NCBI GenBank assembly: GCA_045598705.1
Contig: JAZLMM010000034.1
Span: 28,088-92,087 of the forward strand
Reading direction: 5' to 3'
DNA: 64,000 bases
DNA from: Scatonaster sp045598705
Lineage (GTDB): Bacteria > Bacillota > Clostridia > Saccharofermentanales > Saccharofermentanaceae
The notes beneath the pieces were generated by a model, which saw nothing but the letters and a program-made list of their open reading frames with translations, was not told the origin of the DNA and ran no database searches. A program made the translations under genes and the position numbers. Within the stretch, counting starts at the first letter, position 1; each line of letters begins with the position of its first letter. Below, one piece after another: positions 42,869 through 51,628 of this stretch.

Positions 42869-43738
42869 TCACTTATGAATACAAATGTCGCCGATTCTTT
42901 CGCCGTACCGTAGTTTCACTTCAATATGTTTCTTTGCGTGCGAGATAATGTCTTCATCAAGTACCAGCAGATTCTTCGGAACAAGAAGAATAATCGTTGA
43001 TCCACCTAGGCGGAAATATCCTTTCTCCTGTCCTTTGGAGAAATCACTCACCTCGTGATTGACAATTCGACCGACCATCAAGGCCCCCACCTCAATCATG
43101 ACCACCTCGTCTTTCTGCACCGTGGACATAACGGTGATTTTGCGACTATTCTCCTGATATACCTTATATTTCTCTGAAATATCACATACCGTGTGCAGTC
43201 GACCTTTTATCTCATACTTCTGCTTAACTTGTCCAGATATAGGAAAGCAGTATCGATGATAATCATCAACAGACAGACGGAATACTAGGCACATTCCTCC
43301 GCAGTAGTCCTTGAGATTCACCTTCTCACCTACAAGGCTACGTACTGTGTACTCATTGCCTTTGACCAAGATCTTCTCATTCTCTTCTATTGGATATACA
43401 CTCAGTTTACTGTCTGCAGGGCTAACTAGAGAAGTCTTCAAATCATCAATCGGGCGACATCCTTTCCTCACACGTCGAGTAAAGAAATCATTCAGATTCT
43501 TATACTTTCTGTCTTCATACTCCTTCATATCAATGTGATTTTTGTTGATAAATGAAGGAATGGCACGTTTGGAAAGGAAGGTATCCGTATAGATACGGCC
43601 GACCTTGGAAACCGGACGGCTCAGAACGACTGGCATAATCAACCGTCCAAACTTCGTCCCGTAGAGTCTCTTTAGGAAACCGCCACCATATTGGACATCT
43701 TCATAATACGTCTTATTTCTGCGATGATAAACTTGCAA
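42869..43738 (-). CDS. psd: Phosphatidylserine decarboxylase
   Basis: Makes phosphatidylethanolamine at the membrane from phosphatidylserine. The 289-residue proenzyme has the self-cleavage motif LGGST near residue 246, where the Ser becomes the pyruvoyl group, plus VSPADSKLSVYPI and FRLSVDDYHRYCFPISGQV, typical of the family. The 3' end is convergent with the 42244 lipoprotein. It ends 12 bases downstream of the acyltransferase gene, so they probably share a transcript. No phosphatidylserine synthase gene is in the window. Confidence 0.94.
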   Translation of the reverse strand: MQVYHRRNKTYYEDVQYGGGFLKRLYGTKFGRLIMPVVLSRPVSKVGRIYTDTFLSKRAIPSFINKNHIDMKEYEDRKYKNLNDFFTRRVRKGCRPIDDLKTSLVSPADSKLSVYPIEENEKILVKGNEYTVRSLVGEKVNLKDYCGGMCLVFRLSVDDYHRYCFPISGQVKQKYEIKGRLHTVCDISEKYKVYQENSRKITVMSTVQKDEVVMIEVGALMVGRIVNHEVSDFSKGQEKGYFRLGGSTIILLVPKNLLVLDEDIISHAKKHIEVKLRYGERIGDICIHK

Positions 43739-43750
43739 GATATACTCCTA

Positions 43751-45127
43751 TCACTCGCCTTGAACACAAGAAGATTGTAGCGAATCAACTGTATCAGAAG
43801 TCTCAGTTTCTTCACTTGCAACTTCTTCATCACCTATTGTCTCTTCGTCTGAAGTATTGACTTCTTCAACACTTCTCTTTATTGGTTTATTTTTCTTTGG
43901 AAAAAACATATCCTGCAGGAAATCTGTAATCAACTTCTCGAATATTCCGAGAACCACAGTGAGCAGAATTACACCAACGGCAAATACAAGAAGCTTATTC
44001 TTGGCTTTTGCAAATATGAACACGCGCTTATCATAAAGGAATCTCATAAACTCAATCGCCATCAGATTCATAAGGTAAGTATGCAAGGAGTAATTACCAA
44101 AGAATCGTGTAACCGGGTTATTCACATGGTACTTCATCATGAATACGATGACCAGCACACCCAGAAGGAAGAATACCGGTTGCTGACAGAAGTATGTCTT
44201 CATCTTATCTACGATTCCATGACCTCTTCCAGCAAATTCTGTCCAATAACCGAACTTCTCCTGACCATAATTAGAAAAACGGTATGCCACATATGTCAGT
44301 ACCAGCAAGAGATGGAACTTCAATCCATAGAGTTTCTGGAACCATGGTACGATCTTGTTCTCATAGTTGGCAAAAATCATACCGGCCAAGAAAGCGATGG
44401 CAGAATTGACCCACCACTCGCCATGGAACCAGAGGACTTTCTGCTGTTTCCACCATTTGAGCCCGCTTCCCTTGATCCACCATGCATCGTGTCCGTTATA
44501 GCAGAATCCGATACCCATACCAAAGATAATGATCGCCATGAGGACAAAGACAAGTGGTCTCCACTTCGGATTCTTGAAAATTCGGAAGAAAATGTAGAAG
44601 AACAGATACAAGATGGCCAATACCACAGGGAACCATGCATATACATTCATCATGGTCAATCCAGAGAAATTAAAGATCCACTGCTGAGCTGGCATCTTCT
44701 TGACGCAAATAAAATAATAGAAGATTCCGTAGAGAATAATGTTCACGTAATACGGCAATACGATACTCTTCACAATACGATTCTTAATGAATCCCTTCAA
44801 GTAGTTCTCCTTCTTATCTAAGCTCTTCAGAAGGCCAAAACCTGAGCAGAAGAAGAAGATTGCAACGAAAAACGCACCTGCATTTACAAAAGGAGTCAGC
44901 ACTTTGGCATTCTGGAACATCGTTTCCTGAGAAATATGATGAAGAATGACACCAATCGCTGCAAAACCTCGCAATGACTTCATGGTTTCCACACTATCGA
45001 AATCTTGGTTAAATTCTTTACGTCCAACCTTGCCGGTTACGCCCCAGAATAGAAGCATGTAGAAGAACGCATATACAGCCGTTCTCGCTACTGTCCACAT
45101 ATTCAAGTACTTGTAAAAATCGCCCAC
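43751..45127 (-). CDS. Membrane acyltransferase family 3 protein
   Basis: A 458-residue integral membrane protein with about ten helices and the acyltransferase-3 signature SLRGFAAIGVILHHIS near residue 50, with the conserved Arg and His. The C-terminal about 55 residues are polar and acidic (Glu/Thr/Ser-rich). Such proteins O-acetylate cell-surface polysaccharides or related molecules. The start is a GTG with GAGG 7 bases upstream. Being paired with psd suggests an envelope role; the acceptor is unknown. Confidence 0.85.
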   Translation of the reverse strand: MGDFYKYLNMWTVARTAVYAFFYMLLFWGVTGKVGRKEFNQDFDSVETMKSLRGFAAIGVILHHISQETMFQNAKVLTPFVNAGAFFVAIFFFCSGFGLLKSLDKKENYLKGFIKNRIVKSIVLPYYVNIILYGIFYYFICVKKMPAQQWIFNFSGLTMMNVYAWFPVVLAILYLFFYIFFRIFKNPKWRPLVFVLMAIIIFGMGIGFCYNGHDAWWIKGSGLKWWKQQKVLWFHGEWWVNSAIAFLAGMIFANYENKIVPWFQKLYGLKFHLLLVLTYVAYRFSNYGQEKFGYWTEFAGRGHGIVDKMKTYFCQQPVFFLLGVLVIVFMMKYHVNNPVTRFFGNYSLHTYLMNLMAIEFMRFLYDKRVFIFAKAKNKLLVFAVGVILLTVVLGIFEKLITDFLQDMFFPKKNKPIKRSVEEVNTSDEETIGDEEVASEETETSDTVDSLQSSCVQGE

Positions 45128-45318
45128 GATTATCCTCTACTTTCTATTTTTCGCAACAAAATTAGAAATCTTCATCTATTCTATCACAGAATGTTCATAA
45201 TTTGCTTATAAAATGCTTTTCTATATTCTGTAGAATGAACACATGAAAATACACATAATGGTGAACATTAATCCTCCAATATATGATTTGTTCCTACCTT
45301 GTAGTTTCTATACATCAC

Positions 45319-45348
45319 AAAGACCGTCCTTCATTCAGGGCGGTCTTT
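45319..45348. terminator. Hairpin after trkH
   Basis: An 11-bp stem (45319-45329 with 45338-45348, one T-G pair) with an 8-base loop, 20 bases beyond the trkH stop. Plus-strand T-run TCTTTTCTT; the minus strand ends in TTTGTG. It is the only structure seen in the 241-base gap 45128-45368. Confidence 0.7.
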
Positions 45349-45368
45349 TCTTGGATTCAACATTTGAA

Positions 45369-46820
45369 TTATCCGAGATGGATCTGGGCCTCTGGATAGA
45401 CGTTATTCGCTTTCTTCCTATTCTTCATCACAAGACCCATGGCAAAAGTTAATGGACCCACACGACCGAGGAACATAACGGGCATAATTGCCAGCTGTCC
45501 CCAGAAAGAGAACTGCGATGTAGCGGCAGATGTTACACCAACTGTGCCGAATGCCGAAGCAGATTCAAATAATAAGTCTACGAACGTACATTTACCCTGA
45601 CTTATAAGCGAACGTTCCGTCACAGAAAGGATACAAGCCAGCGCCAACACCAAGGTAATGCCTAAAGTGAAAATGGTCAATGCTCGTTGTACAGTTTCAC
45701 GGGACACACGATGATTGCGGAAGACAACTTCAGATTTACCCGTCAAATCGCTCTTAACGGAGTAAAACAGCAATGCGAACACCTGCACTTTGATACCGCC
45801 ACCAGTGGAACCGGCCCCCGCACCAATAAACATGAGCACCACACAAAGTATCTTCGTACAGTCACGCATGGCCAACAGGTCAACTGAATTCATACCTGCA
45901 GTACGCATAGACATCGATTGAAACAAAGACGCCTTGAGTTTCTGACCAAGAGACAGTGTACCAAGAGAAAGTGGTGCCTGATTGGTCCATTCCATAATTA
46001 GGAAAAGCACTGCACCAACAAGAAGCAACGCCACCATCATGATAAATGCCAGTCGAGTGTGTAGTTTCATACGGATATTGGTGCGCGTCTTCTTATCATG
46101 ATTCTTCAGGGCTTTGATTTTTCCAACCGAATAATCGATCAGATCTTTCCATACATGGAAACCCAAGCTTCCTGAGAATATCAAGAATACTGTAGTGAGC
46201 ATAATGACCGTATTCCCGTTAAATGCAAGGAAACTCGAGTATGGTCCGGAAGCTGTATCACCAAACAGGTCGAATCCAGCGTTACAGAAAGCAGACACAC
46301 CTAGGAACAGAGACTTAAATAGTCCGCTCCCCCAACCAAACTTCGGAACAAGTTGCGTCGCATAGAGAATAAATCCGGTCATCTCAAAGAACGCCGTCAT
46401 GAATATAATGGTGCGAAGAAGACCTTTCAACTCTGTAAAAGAGAAGCTTCCGGTAGATTCCTGAGCAAGCAGACGTGTCTTCACATCCACCTGGCGACGG
46501 AACATGCTCACGGCGAACGTATAAATCGTAACAAGTCCCAGTCCACCAACCTGAATCAGGCAAAGAAGTACGATTCGACCGAAAGTATTGAAAGTCGTTG
46601 CCGTATCCCTTACAACCAAGCCAGTTACACAGGTCGCCGATACAGTCGAAAACATGGCATCAAACAACCCGATACTCTCACCCGACTTCGTAGCAAAAGG
46701 CATCATAAGCAGAATTGTACCGATTATCATAATCAGCAGGAAACTGAATACGATAACGCGAGCCGGACGATCCATCATCCAATCCAGAACTTTACGAGTA
46801 CGCGTACGACGAATCAGCAT
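45369..46820 (-). CDS. trkH: TrkH/KtrB-type potassium transporter, membrane subunit
   Basis: A 483-residue K+ channel-like protein with four membrane-pore-membrane repeats. Filter-type loops are seen in DAMFSTVSATCVTGLVV, LGVSAFCNAGFDLFG, MSMRTAGMNSVD and ESASAFGTVGVTS. I place the start at the ATG at 46820, one base after the trkA stop; the GTG at 46868 overlaps trkA by 47 bases and has no good site. The regulatory KTN subunit is encoded immediately upstream. Confidence 0.92.
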   Translation of the reverse strand: MLIRRTRTRKVLDWMMDRPARVIVFSFLLIMIIGTILLMMPFATKSGESIGLFDAMFSTVSATCVTGLVVRDTATTFNTFGRIVLLCLIQVGGLGLVTIYTFAVSMFRRQVDVKTRLLAQESTGSFSFTELKGLLRTIIFMTAFFEMTGFILYATQLVPKFGWGSGLFKSLFLGVSAFCNAGFDLFGDTASGPYSSFLAFNGNTVIMLTTVFLIFSGSLGFHVWKDLIDYSVGKIKALKNHDKKTRTNIRMKLHTRLAFIMMVALLLVGAVLFLIMEWTNQAPLSLGTLSLGQKLKASLFQSMSMRTAGMNSVDLLAMRDCTKILCVVLMFIGAGAGSTGGGIKVQVFALLFYSVKSDLTGKSEVVFRNHRVSRETVQRALTIFTLGITLVLALACILSVTERSLISQGKCTFVDLLFESASAFGTVGVTSAATSQFSFWGQLAIMPVMFLGRVGPLTFAMGLVMKNRKKANNVYPEAQIHLG

Positions 46821-46821
46821 A

Positions 46822-47475
46822 TCAGCAAACCATCGCTTTCCAGATCTGCTCGATATCCTTTGTCGCACAGACCATCATAATCTGACAACCAGCTTCCATG
46901 ACTGTGGTACCGACTGGCGTGACCGTCTCACCGTCTTTCGAAGCAATCACGACCACACGGGAATCGTGGACGAACTTATACTCCATCATGTTCTTTCCAC
47001 AAGCTTTAGAATCCGGAGACAACGTAAACTCTATCAGCACATGATCCGAATTCTTGATGCGGTGAACAATACGAAGGCCACGATAATCGACTTCCTGTTC
47101 AATCATCTGAGCAAGAATCTGTGTCTCTGAAAAGGCATGATCGACACCGAAATGCTCCATCACTTCCTGGTTCTTCGGATTATTCACACGCGCAATCGAG
47201 GCTGGCACATGTAAGTGATTCTCTGCAATCTGGCAAGCGATCATATTAGTCTCATCACTTTGTGTCAGTGCAATCAAAAGATCTGCACCGTCGCACGCCT
47301 CTTTGAGCACCGGGTACGAAGAACCGTCTCCATTGATCACTTCGGCAATCTGATAATCCGCGAATTTGAGCGCAGCTGCTGGATCTTGATCAATGATAAC
47401 GATTTCATGTTCTGCTTCCAGTTCACGGATCAAATAATAAGCGAGTTTTCCTGCTCCGACAATGACGATTTTCAT
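46822..47475 (-). CDS. trkA: Trk/Ktr potassium uptake regulatory subunit (RCK/KTN domain), copy A
   Basis: A 217-residue peripheral protein. The N-terminal Rossmann fold starts IVIVGAGKLAYYLIRELEAEHEIVIIDQD, which binds NAD(H) or ATP/ADP, and a C-terminal RCK_C domain follows at about 135-215. It gates TrkH. It lies between trkH and a second KTN gene, a tandem arrangement known in Clostridia. Confidence 0.9.
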   Translation of the reverse strand: MKIVIVGAGKLAYYLIRELEAEHEIVIIDQDPAAALKFADYQIAEVINGDGSSYPVLKEACDGADLLIALTQSDETNMIACQIAENHLHVPASIARVNNPKNQEVMEHFGVDHAFSETQILAQMIEQEVDYRGLRIVHRIKNSDHVLIEFTLSPDSKACGKNMMEYKFVHDSRVVVIASKDGETVTPVGTTVMEAGCQIMMVCATKDIEQIWKAMVC

Positions 47476-47493
47476 AGACTTACTTACGCGGTC

Positions 47494-48123
47494 TTACACC
47501 TTCTTCTCAGCGACGACCAGCTTATCTCCCTTCTCCAGTTTCATAGAAGGCAATGAAGTAATCAAACTGTCGTGACGGACTATACCGAAAATATGTCTTC
47601 CTTCAGAATCTTCTACATCGCGAATCTTTGCGCCTTCAAAATCCTTACTCAAATCAATCAAAGTAAAGGAAATGTTATTTCCGAACAAATTGGTCGTCAC
47701 TTGACCCACATACTCTTCTCGCTCAGCATGCTCGTCAATGGCACGCAAGAAAGCATCCACTGTCAATACTGTCGACGAGATAGAAAGGAAACCGGAATTA
47801 TCAAACAAGTGGAAATCTTCCGTTGCAAATACTCTGGTGATGACGTGTTTCACTTTGAAAATGTCGCTGGCAATTTGAGAAGCCATCAGATTCTGGTTCT
47901 CACTGTCGCCCATCGCGCACACCATATCCATAGAACCCATATCTGCTTCTTTCAGCACATCAATATCAATAATAACGCCGTTCACTGTTAAGACGCCTAG
48001 ATTAAGCGTATGTTCCACTTCCTGTGCATTGGGATCGACCAATACACAAGTATGACCTTTCTCGATCAATCGTTTCATCAACGCAACGCCTGCGCGCGAA
48101 GCGCCCAAAATCATGATCTGCAT
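47494..48123 (-). CDS. Trk/Ktr potassium uptake regulatory subunit (RCK/KTN domain), copy B
   Basis: A 209-residue paralogue of the downstream trkA with MQIMILGASRAGVALMKRLIEKGHTCVLVDPN and MVCAMGDSENQNLMASQIA. The start is the ATG at 48123 with GGAGG 7 bases upstream; the open frame to 48213 overlaps the methyltransferase gene and is not expected to be coding. Two distinct KTN subunits with one TrkH suggest a hetero-oligomeric gating ring. Confidence 0.9.
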   Translation of the reverse strand: MQIMILGASRAGVALMKRLIEKGHTCVLVDPNAQEVEHTLNLGVLTVNGVIIDIDVLKEADMGSMDMVCAMGDSENQNLMASQIASDIFKVKHVITRVFATEDFHLFDNSGFLSISSTVLTVDAFLRAIDEHAEREEYVGQVTTNLFGNNISFTLIDLSKDFEGAKIRDVEDSEGRHIFGIVRHDSLITSLPSMKLEKGDKLVVAEKKV

Positions 48124-48151
48124 TGCTCTTCCTCCATCCTCATCTGGATAA

Positions 48152-48994
48152 TCATGGCTCAGAATCATTCTGTGCCAGCAAATATCCCAGGATCGATGCG
48201 GCCGATGCGGCATTCAACGATTCCGCTTTCCCCGACATCTCTATTCTCACAAGTATATCACAATGATTTGAGGTTTGTTCAGTTAACCCATTCGCTTCGT
48301 TTCCGATCCATAGTGCTGCTTTCTTTGGGAATACCACTTTCTTCAGCGATTCGCCTTTCAGATGTGCGCCGATTGATTGAATCGAGGCCGATTGAAGTTC
48401 AGATAGAATCTCATCAGCAGTCCCGAAAGAAATCAGTGGAATATGAAAACAGGATCCCATCGATGCACGGAGTGCTTTCTCATTATAAGGATCCACACAA
48501 TCCGCAGTATAAAGGACCGCATCATAGGCAAAAGCATCCGCCATTCGGATAATCGTGCCCATATTACCTGGATCTTGAAGATGCTCCAATACAATATATC
48601 GACATGACTCATCCGTTGCATGTAGTGCATGACTCGGCGATGGAAGCGAAACGATCAAGGCCACACCTTGAGGATGAAGCGTCTGACACATTCTATCGAA
48701 CAATGTATCAGAGAACACAAGTAATTCCGTTGATTCAAGGATAGGATACTTCGCTTTCCAATCCTCCCATAACGAATATTTATCCGTTCGGATTGCAATG
48801 GTCTTCGGAACCATTCCACTGATCAGTGCATCCTCACAAAAACGCAAACCCTCGATGAAGACCACACCTTCTTCTCGCGCGACCTTACGGTCGTGCAGAG
48901 AAACAAGGGATCTGTATCGAGGGTTATCTTTGCTTGTTATAACGATATTGCGTTCCACGCTGGAAATTAAAGCGCGTTCTTCGCCTGCTCGCAA
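48152..48994 (-). CDS. SpoU/TrmH-family RNA 2'-O-methyltransferase
   Basis: A SPOUT-class methyltransferase, likely acting on 23S rRNA. The N-terminal RNA-binding part carries ITSKDNPRYRSLVSLHDRKVARE, and SpoU motifs 1-3 appear as VLEHLQDPGNMGTIIRMADAF, ALWIGNEANGLTEQ and VRIEMSGKAESLNAASAASILGY. It follows rplT, a common arrangement. The start is uncertain: the TTG at 48994 overlaps rplT by 28 bases, while a GTG at 48958 lies just beyond the rplT stop; neither has a clear ribosome site. The target nucleotide cannot be read. Confidence 0.88.
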   Translation of the reverse strand: MRAGEERALISSVERNIVITSKDNPRYRSLVSLHDRKVAREEGVVFIEGLRFCEDALISGMVPKTIAIRTDKYSLWEDWKAKYPILESTELLVFSDTLFDRMCQTLHPQGVALIVSLPSPSHALHATDESCRYIVLEHLQDPGNMGTIIRMADAFAYDAVLYTADCVDPYNEKALRASMGSCFHIPLISFGTADEILSELQSASIQSIGAHLKGESLKKVVFPKKAALWIGNEANGLTEQTSNHCDILVRIEMSGKAESLNAASAASILGYLLAQNDSEP

Positions 48995-49320
48995 AGTGCA
49001 GCAAAACCATTCGGATCTGTGATAGCGATATCGGACAGAACCTTACGATCCAATGCGATGTTTGCTTTCTTCAGACCATTCATGAAGCGGCTGTAGGAAA
49101 GACCATTCATACGGCAAGCAGCATTGATTCTCTGAATCCAAAGCTTACGGAAATCTCTCTTCTTAGCCTTTCTGTCACGATAAGCATAAGCACCGGACTT
49201 CATAACCTGCTGGTTTGCAACCTTAAACAGCTTGCTCTTGTGACCAAAATAGCCCTTAGCCTGCTTCAAAATTTTATGATGACGCGCTCTTGTACGCATA
49301 CCTCTTTTAACTCTAGACAT
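48967..49320 (-). CDS. rplT: Large subunit ribosomal protein bL20
   Basis: A 117-residue bL20: the basic N-terminal half (MSRVKRGMRTRARHHKILKQAKGYFG) and C-terminal LSYSRFMNGLKKANIALDRKVLSDIAI match the family. In Bacillota, L20 binds the infC leader and represses this operon; a matching leader is present at 50122-50250. Confidence 0.98.
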   Translation of the reverse strand: MSRVKRGMRTRARHHKILKQAKGYFGHKSKLFKVANQQVMKSGAYAYRDRKAKKRDFRKLWIQRINAACRMNGLSYSRFMNGLKKANIALDRKVLSDIAITDPNGFAALCEQAKNAL

Positions 49321-49368
49321 GGTATCTTACCTCCCAAATATCTTTCAATCAATCTATCTTTAAGCCAA

Positions 49369-49566
49369 TCATTTGTACGGAAGCATGTTCTTAACAATCT
49401 TCGCGTTGCTTGCAGCACATACTGCTGTATGACGGAGATGTCTCATTCTCTTAGACGGTCTCTTGCTCAAGATGTGGCGACGGAAAGCCTGGGAATACAA
49501 AACCTTACCGGTACCCGTTACCTTAAATCTCTTCTTAGATGAACTGTGTGTTTTCTGCTTAGGCAT
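49369..49566 (-). CDS. rpmI: Large subunit ribosomal protein bL35
   Basis: A 65-residue basic protein starting MPKQKTHSSSKKRFKVTGTGK and containing RRHILSKRPSKRMRHLR, typical of bL35. It sits between infC and rplT as usual. Confidence 0.97.
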   Translation of the reverse strand: MPKQKTHSSSKKRFKVTGTGKVLYSQAFRRHILSKRPSKRMRHLRHTAVCAASNAKIVKNMLPYK

Positions 49567-49591
49567 TTTACTATTTCCTCCTTATTCACAA

Positions 49592-50113
49592 TCAGTTTTT
49601 CTTCGGGGCAAGGAACATAACCATGTTTCTGCCTTCAATCTTGGCCGGCTTATCAACCTGACCGAATTCAGCACAGAGCTGTGCGAATTTCTCCATTACA
49701 GCGTAACCCTGATTCTGATAAGCCATCTCGCGGCCACGGAACTTCACGATTACTTTGACTCTGTTTCCATCTTTCAGGAAACGGCATGCATTCTTCGTCT
49801 TGACATTCAGATCGTGGTCTTCTGTTGTCAGCTTCATGCCAACTTCTTTTGTTTCAATCACTTTCTGATTCTTACGGGCTTCCTTCTCTCGTTTGGACTG
49901 TTCAAAGAGATACTTTCCGTAATCCATCACTCTACAAACCGGATTCTCCGGATTATTCGCGATGAGGACAAGATCCAGTCCACTCAGTTCGGCGGCCTTT
50001 CTGGCCTGTTCAATCGGAACGATACCAACCATCGTACCATCTGCATCGATCAAGCGAACCTTCTCAAAACGAATCTCTTCATTGATTGGTTGCCCATTTG
50101 TCTGTCTGGCGAT
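49592..50113 (-). CDS. infC: Translation initiation factor IF-3, starting at a rare AUC codon
   Basis: IF-3 binds the 30S subunit and checks start codons. The complete N-terminal domain (ARQTNGQPINEEIRFEKVRLIDADG) is only recovered by extending the frame to 50113, where the first codon is ATC, preceded by AAGGAGGTG (50129-50121) at ideal distance. No ATG, GTG or TTG fits this frame near that site. Non-canonical AUU/AUC/AUA starts are the known hallmark of infC and allow autoregulation. The 173-residue length is normal; the C-terminal domain has KEVGMKLTTEDHDLNVKTKNACRFL and VKVIVKFRGREM. Confidence 0.93.
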   Translation of the reverse strand: MARQTNGQPINEEIRFEKVRLIDADGTMVGIVPIEQARKAAELSGLDLVLIANNPENPVCRVMDYGKYLFEQSKREKEARKNQKVIETKEVGMKLTTEDHDLNVKTKNACRFLKDGNRVKVIVKFRGREMAYQNQGYAVMEKFAQLCAEFGQVDKPAKIEGRNMVMFLAPKKN

Positions 50114-50121
50114 AGAAACAC

Positions 50122-50250
50122 ACCTCCTTCATACAAAAACGGAGCGAAACTTCCCGCTTCACTCCGTACAACCATCTTACTGATTAGCCACTTTAGTGAA
50201 CCTCTTCGCAAATACTTGAGGTGAGAAGCGGAAACTCCTACTTGCTATAA
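50122..50250 (-). ncRNA. L20-type ribosomal protein leader of infC-rpmI-rplT
   Basis: Between the promoter and infC lies a structured leader that ends in an intrinsic terminator (50135-50167) placed just before the infC ribosome site. It contains AAGTGGCTAATCAGTAAG-like sequence resembling Bacillota L20 leaders, where bL20 binding promotes termination. Family assignment is by position and appearance; limits are approximate. Confidence 0.75.
50135..50167 (-). terminator. Attenuator terminator in the infC leader
   Basis: Minus-strand ACGGAGTGAA and TTCGCTCCGT form a 10-bp stem (one G-U pair), followed by UUUUU. Confidence 0.85.
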
Positions 50251-50257
50251 CGTTGAT

Positions 50258-50286
50258 ATGATACCGATTCACAACTTGATTGTCAA
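50258..50286 (-). promoter_or_regulatory. Consensus promoter of infC-rpmI-rplT
   Basis: Minus strand TTGACA (50281-50286), a 17-base spacer and TATCAT (50258-50263). Confidence 0.85.
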
Positions 50287-50300
50287 GCACTATTTTCAAA

Positions 50301-50450
50301 TTAATCCTTCATCTCTTCCAATTTCTGCACACATTCGTCTGTAATTGTTTCACCATTCGTATTCTTCATGGGAAAGCTAATATAATCCCTCCGAGTATTA
50401 TTTTTCACCTGATCGAGATAAAAGTCTACAACTTGACGCTTACCTATCAT
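50301..50450 (-). CDS. Possible small protein downstream of the M50-like protease
   Basis: A possible 49-residue frame (MIGKRQVVDFYLDQ... ending VQKLEEMKD) with protein-like composition begins 7 bases after the M50-like protease stop, in another frame. It has no convincing ribosome site, only an A-rich stretch, so it depends on coupling. It may be spurious. If it is not real, 50114-50457 holds only the infC leader and promoter. Confidence 0.3.
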   Translation of the reverse strand: MIGKRQVVDFYLDQVKNNTRRDYISFPMKNTNGETITDECVQKLEEMKD

Positions 50451-50457
50451 ATTTTTT

Positions 50458-51600
50458 TCATATATCCAATGAATGTGAGTCAGCCATCTGCATGAAGCTG
50501 CGTTCCAATTCAATTTCCCGTGGATACGGATAAGTCTTGGCGGCCTCATCCATTTCCTTCTTGAACGATTCAGCCTTCGCAACATCACGTTCAGAGAGTA
50601 ACGCCAATGCATATCTCGTACGAAGGATCGAAGGATTATTCTTCATGGCATTCATGAAGTTCTTCGTCATTTGATTGAGAAAATGATCGACGACTTCCCT
50701 TCGGTTCTCCGTGATCATCTCCACATACATTCTGTCCATCAGTAGCAAATTACGGTGAAGTTCCACAATTCCACTATCAATTTCAAGAATGTGCTCCATG
50801 TTCTCATCCGCTTCAGCGAATCGTTTCTGTTCCATCTGTCGGTTACAGATGAACACAGCCTTAGTTGCTATGATACTATTTCCCATCCATGCATCATCCG
50901 GCATCGTAAACCATTCATCCGGCAATTCTGAAAGTCCTATTCCACGTGCGTATGCTTCTCCCACCTTCATCTGTACCCAGAAGGCTTCCTGTGCCTCGAC
51001 ACATTTCGAGATTTCATAAGCATTATGTCCATCATTATTGACAAGTCCTATCTTCATCGGAAGGCCATTCATCAATCCGACGATCAGACCTGTCCAGAAA
51101 GAAACGAGACAAATTCCAGACCAATATGGCGTATTTCTTCCCAGAATAAAAAGTACCAGAAACAGTGCACTTAGAATCAAGTTCATGAGTGCGCCGCCCA
51201 GATTATAGAATACATAAGGTACCTTCCCGTTCACCAGATCCGGTGGAATCATTAGGCATTGGCCACCTGTTCCTGCAACATTCATGCGTTTGAAAGTGAT
51301 TTTGCCGTCTTTTCTCAACCAAATGAATGAGAATATGCGAAAAGAACCGAATCGATACCCCGTCATGAGGCCGAACACCAGATGTCCCGCTTCATGTAGA
51401 ATCAACTGAAGCGCACATGCCACATACATATAGATCAGCAATCCGATGAACGTCAGAAATGACGCAAGTTTCGATTCATCTGCTAAGAATTTCTGAGCGT
51501 ACCAAATGTAGATCACGCCACATCCAAAGCCCAACAATACAATAAACAAAGAACCCAGTATTGGCTGGCCGGACTTCTTATCTTTATTCTTCTCCATCAC
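50458..51600 (-). CDS. M50-like (site-2 protease family) membrane protease with C-terminal helical domain
   Basis: A 380-residue protein. Membrane helices at about 14-36 and 46-66 precede the zinc motif LILHEAGHLVFG (His69, Glu70, His73), which is the HExxH of M50 proteases. More helices at about 125-190 follow, with a possible third ligand Asp in NNDGHNAYEIS. The C-terminal half (about 210-380) looks like helical repeats (TPR-like), probably cytoplasmic. It may cleave transmembrane substrates or regulators. The neighbouring genes give no substrate hint. Confidence 0.8.
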   Translation of the reverse strand: MMEKNKDKKSGQPILGSLFIVLLGFGCGVIYIWYAQKFLADESKLASFLTFIGLLIYMYVACALQLILHEAGHLVFGLMTGYRFGSFRIFSFIWLRKDGKITFKRMNVAGTGGQCLMIPPDLVNGKVPYVFYNLGGALMNLILSALFLVLFILGRNTPYWSGICLVSFWTGLIVGLMNGLPMKIGLVNNDGHNAYEISKCVEAQEAFWVQMKVGEAYARGIGLSELPDEWFTMPDDAWMGNSIIATKAVFICNRQMEQKRFAEADENMEHILEIDSGIVELHRNLLLMDRMYVEMITENRREVVDHFLNQMTKNFMNAMKNNPSILRTRYALALLSERDVAKAESFKKEMDEAAKTYPYPREIELERSFMQMADSHSLDI

Positions 51601-51628
51601 AAATGATCCTTATCTTTACATAAACTTA

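Noticed and set aside
44081..44821. Plus-strand 246-residue frame inside the acyltransferase gene
   Set aside because: Antisense to a clear membrane protein; no family pattern and no ribosome site.
50458..50612. Frameshift joining the M50-like protein to the downstream frame
   Set aside because: The upstream part of that other frame is basic nonsense overlapping the M50-like C-terminus, so a frameshift is not supported.
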